Shown piece after piece: positions 41,922 through 48,079 of a DNA stretch of 48,079 nucleotides. Position 1 is the first letter of the stretch; each line of letters begins with the position of its first letter. The notes beneath the pieces are model-generated. The model searched no databases, was not told the origin of the DNA, and was given only the letters and a program-made list of their open reading frames with translations. Source of the DNA: Beroe ovata (taxonomy: Eukaryota > Ctenophora > Nuda > Beroida > Beroidae); the NCBI GenBank assembly GCA_946803715.1, contig CAMPET010000108.1, forward strand, positions 61,656 to 109,734, read 5' to 3'. Both the position numbers and the translations under genes were made by a program.

Positions 41922-42781
41922 ATGGTCACCAGCAGACGTAACATTCTCGCTGAGGTTGCTTCACCTGTGATATACGATAAACAACTGTAATACTGAGAGT
42001 ATCTACAAATTCTCGCTTCTCTTTTACTCCACCATACACCTCCATTTCAGCTGAAAGACGCACAGGACAGTGGCACAGACTTGGTTACCTACTGTGAGAC
42101 TCTGACACCGATAGCAACACGAATAGGGACCGAGATATTCGTGTTGATTGTGGCTGTTGTCATGATATCAGTTGGTTCGGACAACTACCACTACTGCCCT
42201 GTAAACTCAAAACTCCCTATATACCTTGTGAGTGAATACCTGATATCCCCAATCATAACACAAACTTCAAGACATAAGCTTGGTTGGCTTTGGTTTTTAT
42301 ACTTCATGTTTGATTCCAGGTTGTGACTGGAGTTCTTTACATCCTGTGGCTCTGCGGTGACGAGCTGTTCAGTATCTGCGATAACACGTGTTTTAAATTC
42401 CTCTACTCCTTCATAAACACAGTGCTCACAGTTGCCCTCTACATTGCTGGTGAGTGGTATAGGGGGTGTGCACCTCATTACCATCTCATTAGCAAGTCAT
42501 TAACATGAGCATAATTAGCAGCTACTCCACCCTGCAATATTCCTACAGGGACAGTATGGGTATACAAACTATGGGGTACAGTGAACACGGCAGTTGCAGA
42601 CAGCAACAACTACTGCAGTGCGAACGTGTACTGGATCTCATTCGCACAGATCACGGTTATCTCTGTTATACTCATGGTGGAGATAATAGGGCTGGCCACG
42701 TGTCTCCTCTTCGCCAGTTGTATCAAGTGTTGCACTAGCGGGAGAGGGAGTGGAGAATCCGCACCTCTCAGATCAGCCTAG
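41922..42781 (+). CDS. TMEM272-like four-helix membrane protein, copy B
   Basis: The exon structure repeats that of copy A: first exon from ATG 41922 (donor unclear), then 42051-42227, 42320-42449 and 42549-42781 with identical phases and exon lengths. Intron 2 is about 40 bp shorter than in copy A. Differences include N-Y-H-Y-C for N-Y-Q-N-C, T-A-V-A-D-S-N-N-Y for T-V-A-A-D-S-D-N-Y, and C-C-T-S-G-R for C-C-C-S-E-R, while exon 3 is unchanged at protein level. The ~1.2 kb unit starts right after the N at 41657. It could be a true tandem paralogue or the second haplotype. The protein changes favour a paralogue more than at the IFRD duplication, where changes are silent. Confidence 0.72.
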
Positions 42782-43155
42782 AGCTCTGTGAGGAGTGATG
42801 ATCCTTACTTAAGATGACTGTTTCTAGTGACGACTCTTTGATAAGAGGATGACTGTTAACAATGATTTACATGATGCTTATCTCTAAAGATACTGCGTAA
42901 AACTTACCTTTTTGTGTCTAAGTCACATTGACTAATTTTTCCATTGAGATCATACGAATTTTCGTGATCAACTTCACATGCTATATGACTGTTAATTTCA
43001 TCTTTGTTCGGAGTGAAAATGACTTGAAGAAATTGGGTTTCATACACACTAATCATTCTTTGATTTATCGATGAAATAACGTTTATGAAACTGACATAAG
43101 TTTAATATACCATTGTACAGGCGATTGAATATTTGACGTTTCAAATCACGACTTG
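42782..43155. other. Intergenic interval
   Basis: Nothing recognised; AT-rich spacer between convergent genes. Confidence 0.6.
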
Positions 43156-43533
43156 TCATTGGTCGATCCCAGAATTATCCTCAGTATCTCGCCGGGACGC
43201 TTTCTTCCCGAAAAAACTAGCAAAGAACATTCCAAAAGGGTTCCCCTCACTTGTTCTTCCCTCCTTGGCTTGCCCCGCCTCACTTATGACTTCTTGAGCA
43301 TCTTGAGCGCGCTTTGGTCGATTCCAGAATAAGCCCTCATGATCGTCAGGGCCAGCAGATTCTCGCTTTTGGGGATTCAAATTCAACCAAAATATCCCAA
43401 GGGGGTCATGAATATCTCCACCATTGTCTTGCTTCTCCTCTGTTTCTTTGCTTTCGGGAAGCTTATTTGTGTACGACATCAGAGCCAAGATGATTGCTAA
43501 CAAAGTAGCGATTGACAACTGAATTCTGGCCAT
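43156..43533 (-). CDS. Secreted prohormone-like precursor with repeated G-[ILM]-F-[WF] modules
   Basis: A single-exon, 125-residue frame from ATG 43533. Residues 1-20 form a signal peptide (MARIQLSIATLLAIILALMS). The rest is acidic, with no other membrane segment and no cysteine. Three modules share G-[ILM]-F-[WF]: DPLGIFWLNLNPQ before KR (56-57), DDHEGLFWNRP before KR (74-75), and GNPFGMFFASFFG before KK (110-111), with RR at 114-115. The last ends F-F-G-K-K, the classical signal for cleavage and C-terminal amidation. Signal peptide, dibasic sites, repeated short motifs and an amidation glycine together define neuropeptide or peptide-hormone precursors. It matches no family I can name. A secreted protein with chance dibasic sites is the alternative. 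Confidence 0.7.
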   Translation of the reverse strand: MARIQLSIATLLAIILALMSYTNKLPESKETEEKQDNGGDIHDPLGIFWLNLNPQKRESAGPDDHEGLFWNRPKRAQDAQEVISEAGQAKEGRTSEGNPFGMFFASFFGKKASRRDTEDNSGIDQ

Positions 43534-44239
43534 GCTATGGTTCTTTCAAAATCTCGTCATAATATAAAACCAAGCGTAAAATCACGTCGCGGTAATGACA
43601 TCAATTGCGACATCTGCACGTGCGTTGCGCGCGCAAGCATCTCGAAATATAAGCGTTGCCATGGTTACTGCGTGAACTAGCATGCTGATCGACGTGCAGA
43701 CAATAGGACTTGGGACAATGGAACATGGTCATGCTGCAATATCTGCTTTTCTCGGTTTTCAAAATGATCCAAGTTTTAATGAAAATCTAACTACGAAATG
43801 AAATTCCAGTTTTTTGCAAGATCGTAGTGGTCAATCTCGAATAATTGAAAATATTTCTGAAATCAAATTCAATACATCTTAATACCCTTATCACTGATGA
43901 TAGATATAACTAACTCATAAAGAAATCTGGATTGAAATCATATTCATTAAGAAGTGCAACTCTTCTTCTTCTTTCAGAAATTTAATACTTAAGTTAAAAC
44001 CTCAACAAGCTTATTAACTAAAATGCTGTATTATTCTTAATAAAATATCATAGATTTATTATCATCAATTAAATAATTTTAAGAAGTTATTGGTCGCATC
44101 ATTAAATGAATCATGAAATGAATCAATTAAAATAAATATTACCAATACCATGATAAACCCAAAAACAAGTTAAAAGCAATAAACATTATCTGATGTCCTC
44201 ATTCTATAATTTTATGAACAGTTCTGTTAAAAAACAGTC
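43534..44239. other. Intergenic interval
   Basis: About 700 bp, strongly AT-rich after 43780. It holds the promoter region of the prohormone-like gene (with a GCGCGC patch near 43625) and the 3' end of the bHLH gene. No exon seen. Confidence 0.6.
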
Positions 44240-46215
44240 TTATTTGTCGTCTTTTCTCACGATGAAGGGAATATCCAGGGAGGATGTGGGGATAGGTCGA
44301 ACAGGGCGTGACCCCGAGTATGGGTGTGTCCAGGATGGGAGTAACTCGGCATGGTGGTCTGGGTATGGGGCTGGGTACACTCGCACAGCACGCGGACATG
44401 CCAGCTGATCGCTCTGCAATGGGGGTGTGGGTTATGTATTCTGCTACAGAGCCATGGGATCCATGGATGCGACATTTAACAGCTGACATACACATACAGT
44501 TACACATACAAATCCTAGTGAAATGTCCTGTGGACTTACTGTGCGAGTCGATGATCGTTGATCTTTTGGCACGGGGCCAGGGGTTGTCGATGACACCTCT
44601 GAACTCCCCGTGCTGCTCATTTCATTTTCCTTGAACTCTCCAATCAGCTTCTCCAGGTGCATGATATAACTCATAGCCAGGCGTAGAGTCTCCACCTTCG
44701 TGAGCTTCACATCCATCGGCTGTGTTGGGATCCGGCTCCGTAACTGCAGTAAGAGCATAATTTGTCAGACGTTATCTGACCAGAATAAGCTAAATCACTC
44801 TCTCTCACTCACTCTCTCTCACTCACTCACATAGTCACTCACTCACTCACTCACCGACTCATTCACTCACAGTCACTCTCTCACGCACAGTCACTCACTC
44901 ACTCTCTCACTTATTCACCGACTCATTCACTCACTCACTCACTCACTCACTCTCTCACACACTCTCTCACTCAATCACTCACTCACACTCACTCTCTCAC
45001 ACACTCACAGTCACTCACATAGTCACTCACTCAACACTCACTCACTCACACACACAGACTCATTCACTTACCGTGATAAATGCACAGTTGAGATGCTCAA
45101 TCCTGCTTCTCTCCCTTGTTGTAGCCGCTATCCGCTTCATCCCACTCAATTTCCGTCTCTTTCTACTGCTCTTCCTAAGGGAGCTCCCCGTCTTGCTCCC
45201 CGTGTACTTTGTCTTGGGGACAGGCACCTGCAGAATGACACATTGATATCACATAGTCATCATTCATCACTCAACGGTGATGTGCCGTGCATACTGCATG
45301 TGCAGGTGCAACAAGCTTACATGGTGGTGTGCTGTGCATGTGGTGTGCTGTACATGTGGTGTGACATGGTAGTGTGTTGTACACGTGGTGTGACATGGTG
45401 GTGTACTGTACACGTGGTACTGGTATGACATAGTGGTGTGCTGTACATGTGGTGGGCGGTGTTTGTGTGGTGAGGATAATGTTNGTGGTCCCTGTGGTGT
45501 GACATGGTGGTATGCTGTACATGTGGTGTGATGTGGTGGTGTGCTGTACATGTGGTACTGGTATGACATGGGGTGTGTTGTACGTTTGGTGTGCTGTACA
45601 TGTGGTGTGCTGTACATGTGGTGTGCCATGGTGGTGTGCTGTACATGTGGTGTGCTCTACACGTGGTGTGACATGATATGGTGTTGTGCTGTACACGTGG
45701 TACTGGTATGATATGGTGGTAGCTAGGGTGTGGAACTCACTCCAGTGGTCATACTGAAATACACTCAGCGAGACAAGTGGAGCCGAATACGAGTGAACCT
45801 AACACCTAGGTGCAGTTCTATAGTCGTTATCACTTATCCTATAAGACAGATTGACAGCATAGCATGATTTATGAAACTCGTGGGGATCCGGGAAAACGAT
45901 ATCAGGAAGAAACCCGCGAATAGTAATCACAAGATCGAGAAAAATGCGTTTAGTTTCTACTGTAAAATGAATGACCTGCTCCCAGAAGACCGGCGATGTA
46001 AGTGTTGTCCTAAGTGTGGACTATGAGTGTGTACTGCAATGATCATGTGAGAGTGTGGTCATTGATCATAGGTTATGTGCCGCGCGCACGAACAATTAAG
46101 AACATACTAATACCTCGGGTATTGAAGCTAGTGAGGTTGAGGTAGCAGGTGTAGCGGTCGAGTGCATTGGGAAAGGAATGCCAAGAAAAGCTGGCGCAGA
46201 AACAAAATGCTCCAT
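44240..46215 (-). CDS. Group A basic helix-loop-helix transcription factor
   Basis: Minus-strand exons: 46114-46215 (MEHFVSAPAFLGIPFPMHST start), 45072-45227, 44540-44743, 44240-44413; all junctions are phase 0, giving 211 residues. A second possible first exon, 45741-45752 (MTTG), also fits in phase 0. The bHLH spans two exons: basic region RIAATTRERSRIEHLNCAFIT, then LRSRIPTQPMDVKLTKVETL and RLAMSYIMHLEKLI. The R-E-R-x-R core, L-N-x-A-F, I-P-T-x-P and K-L-[ST]-K-x-E-T-L-R-L-A are diagnostic of the group A families (Twist, HAND, PTF1, paraxis). The usual Asn of A-N-x-R-E-R is Thr, which may alter site choice. The Tyr/Pro-rich C-terminus is a likely activation region. The exact subfamily is unresolved. 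Confidence 0.9.
44797..45060. repeat. (TCAC)n microsatellite filling bHLH intron
   Basis: CTCACTCA/TCAC repeats with CTCTCTC and ACAG interruptions take up nearly the whole intron between the two bHLH-encoding exons. Confidence 0.95.
45300..45720. repeat. Minisatellite in bHLH intron 1, with an N
   Basis: Degenerate tandem array of TGTGGTGTGCTGTACATG-like units, with variants TGACATGGTGGTGTGCTG and GTACTGGTATGACATGG. The N at 45484 marks unresolved copy number. Long open frames here are artefacts of the repeat. Confidence 0.95.
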
Positions 46216-46982
46216 AATAATGCCACCCGAGGACTGGTAGTGTGGTATTATGGGTGGTGTCCACTCAAATAACACTCGCTATCTGTAATCGGGTGTATGT
46301 GTGTGTGTGTGCGTGTGGCAAATGTATCACTCTGACTCAGCTCGATCAGTGCGACCTTGTCCAATAGAACAGCTGAAGATAGCACATGCGACTTGAAAAA
46401 CCGCTCAGAAGTGTAAATCTGAGCTCCGCAAGGTGGTACTACTATTCAATGTGAGCTCGGGCCGAAACCTGATACCTTAATAGCTCGCACTATATGTGCT
46501 ATATGTGCCTCCTTCGCCGCGTATAAATGCTTCTTATGTTACACGCTAAACAAATTTCTCAGGCTGAACCGACCAATGGTAAGAAAGGGCGTGGTCACGT
46601 GAATCATGGAGTCCAATGGAATGCGCGGAGCGTGTTGTCGAATTGTCTCCCTTTTGAAGCTGAAGGTGAGATATATAAAGTAAGTTATCACAGCAACAAT
46701 AACACTGCTGTGTAGGTGTGTGTAAGTGAGTGAGCTGTGTACTGACGAGATTATTTCAATCTGAAACTCTGTGTCTCACGGGTGACATCATGACCGAGCA
46801 CAGATGGGGCCTGGTTCAACTATAATAAAGGACTGTTAAGACATAAGGGGGGGGGGGACATAAGAGGTACATCGGGGCCTCCTCGACTTAAGTACGCAGA
46901 AAGTAAATTGTAGATTGACCTGTTTCTGAAGAAACCCCAGTTAGGTCGAAGATTACATTGCTACCTATCTAAAGATATTTAC
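46216..46982. other. Upstream region of the bHLH gene
   Basis: No gene seen. It includes a short GT run near 46291, a TATAAA at about 46521 on the plus strand with no clear gene after it, a TCACGTGA box near 46595 and a run of twelve G near 46847. Confidence 0.5.
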
Positions 46983-47258
46983 CTGGGCCCTGGGGTGGGA
47001 AACTGGAGGGAAGCGCTGGCAATCAGATGTCCAGATAGTTCAGCCGATGCCTCCTGAAAAAACAAGGAACATTATTCTATGCATAGTGTTCAAGTTCAAA
47101 CATACAAGAAGGCAGAACTGTACTGACATATCTTGCAAACATATCTTGATGATGGTGGTAACCTTGCTGTGTGATGAGATACGCAGGACTCTGTCTTTCC
47201 TTGAGTTTGTGCAGGCTGATCTGGTGACATGGGTTGTTACTCCATAATCGGCATACAT
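46983..47258 (-). CDS. Candidate exons of an unidentified minus-strand gene
   Basis: Two intervals on the minus strand have acceptor and donor signals. 47163-47258 can read MYADYGVTTHVTRSACTNSR... and end in phase 0. 46983-47053 is open only in phase 0, reading EASAELSGHLIASASLQFPT before GTAAAT. They join in frame to give ...RVLRISSHSK-EASAELSGHL. A third interval, 47419-47500 (VAAHAEQDMMALPADQF), has good splice sites but joins in a different frame. No family is recognised, and further exons would lie left in the 46.2-46.9 kb region, where none was found. Confidence 0.3.
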
Positions 47259-47689
47259 CTTGCATTGTGTGGCAATTGATTAGCTATGAATTGATAGTTT
47301 GTCGCGATATACTAGCGCACGTCCCAATACTGGACTCCCATAATAACCAGTTTATTCATGCGTGTGTACTGTACACTTATGTCTTATAGCTAGGTTACCC
47401 TGCACATGTCAAACTTACGCTCATCTTTGAGTATTCTCTCATTCTGAGAAAATTGGTCTGCAGGCAGTGCCATCATATCCTGTTCTGCATGAGCAGCAAC
47501 CTGGGGATTCTAGAATCTCGTTAATATGTTCAATCATGGTGGTATAGGAAAATGATGTTGAGAATTCTTCTATTACTGCATATTCACGTGTTCAGCAAAT
47601 AAGTTGAGCTTACATATGGATGGGTTATTGGGCCTACAGCTTCAGAATGCGGGTACCTAATACTCACTACTGAGTATGCAAATAAGCAC

Positions 47690-47929
47690 ATGCTTCTGCA
47701 TTATCATGATTTATGGCTGGACAATGGTCATTGCTCTGACTATAATAGAGCTTTATTGAATGAAATTGGATCGTCTTTCACACTTTCGTCTTTCTACAGT
47801 GTGGTTCATTTTCAGGATTTAGTAAAAAATGTATGCCCAATGCCCAATGCCAGTAACCTCAATTCATACCCATATGATTTGGATGAATACATTAATTGTT
47901 ATAGACGACAGTGCATGAATAGAACTTAA
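47690..47929 (+). CDS. Open frame of 79 residues, unknown
   Basis: ATG 47690 to TAA 47929, reading MLLHYHDLWLDNGHCSDYNR and ending CINCYRRQ-like Cys/Arg residues before MNRT. Composition is protein-like (Tyr, Asn, Cys; no simple repeat) but there is no signal peptide, domain or splice evidence. It could be a terminal exon or chance. Confidence 0.25.
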   Translation: MLLHYHDLWLDNGHCSDYNRALLNEIGSSFTLSSFYSVVHFQDLVKNVCPMPNASNLNSYPYDLDEYINCYRRQCMNRT

Positions 47930-48055
47930 TATCTTGATCGTGCTTATATTGATGCCAAAGTTCACAACTGGACCAGCATCCCGCATGTGTGATTGTGTGA
48001 GATTTGATAACCGTACTGGAACCAACTGAGTGATCAACTTATTGTGAGGCTGCCG

Positions 48056-48079
48056 ACACACACACACACACACACACAC
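48056..48079. repeat. (CA)n microsatellite at right edge
   Basis: Pure CA run cut by the window edge. Confidence 0.95.

Noticed and set aside
45267-45696. Minus-strand frames of 109-141 residues rich in His, Thr and Tyr
   Set aside because: They arise from the minisatellite in the bHLH intron and have no independent support.
1-48079. tRNA, rRNA or other structured RNA genes
   Set aside because: No tRNA B-box plus cloverleaf or rRNA segment was recognised by eye. A covariance-model scan would be needed for a firm negative.
1-48079. Autonomous transposon or retroviral coding regions
   Set aside because: No transposase, reverse transcriptase or integrase motif was seen in any frame; only non-coding foldback repeats are present.

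Overview
The window is nuclear DNA of an animal. It has GT-AG introns, many (CA)n and (GT)n microsatellites, and animal-specific genes: STARD3 with MENTAL and START domains, ELMOD, IFRD, TMEM70, a TMEM272-like protein and a group A bHLH factor. The compact layout (most introns 60-700 bp, genes every few kb) suggests an early-branching invertebrate. A sponge is my best guess, but this is inference from style and not proven by a marker gene. Seven single N characters occur (4730, 10565, 15406, 27634, 28757, 41657, 45484). Most sit at duplication junctions or in simple repeats, so parts of the window are probably joined contigs with unmerged haplotypes.

Left part, 1-16.9 kb. Two tropomyosin-like first exons lie on the minus strand (1828-2547), with the rest of that gene probably beyond the left edge. 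A long gene-poor stretch with microsatellites and repeated GTCACGTGAC boxes follows. Next are two minus-strand genes in head-to-tail order: IFRD (6893-12551) and, upstream of it, ELMOD (12917-14455). The IFRD locus has a ~1 kb repeated block carrying two exons, and an inverted copy of one of its own exons inside intron 1. A GC-rich foldback repeat, present twice, fills 14.8-16 kb.

Middle, 16.9-31 kb, all plus strand. Four consecutive single-exon genes encode a cathepsin-L-like protease, a RING plus Cys-rich protein, a 679-residue protein combining PARP-type zinc finger, SAP, ankyrin and cold-shock-like domains, and TMEM70. An about fifteen-exon STARD3 gene follows (25267-30536), in which one START exon is broken at an N beside a perfect 203-bp inverted repeat.

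Right part, 31-48 kb. A two-exon protein with a cyclin-docking-like motif and a KEN box lies on the minus strand (34334-34897). Small plus-strand genes lie at 36339-37622 and 38699-39061. Two tandem TMEM272-like genes occupy 40625-42781. A secreted prohormone-like precursor lies on the minus strand (43156-43533), followed by a minus-strand bHLH gene (44240-46215) whose introns are largely simple repeats. The last 1.8 kb holds unresolved exon candidates.

There is no operon-like logic. Two functional themes recur by chance or otherwise: membrane and lipid traffic (STARD3, ELMOD, cathepsin) and nuclear regulation (PARP-finger protein, IFRD, bHLH, KEN-box protein). The most novel items are the prohormone-like precursor and the zf-PARP/SAP/ankyrin/cold-shock fusion.
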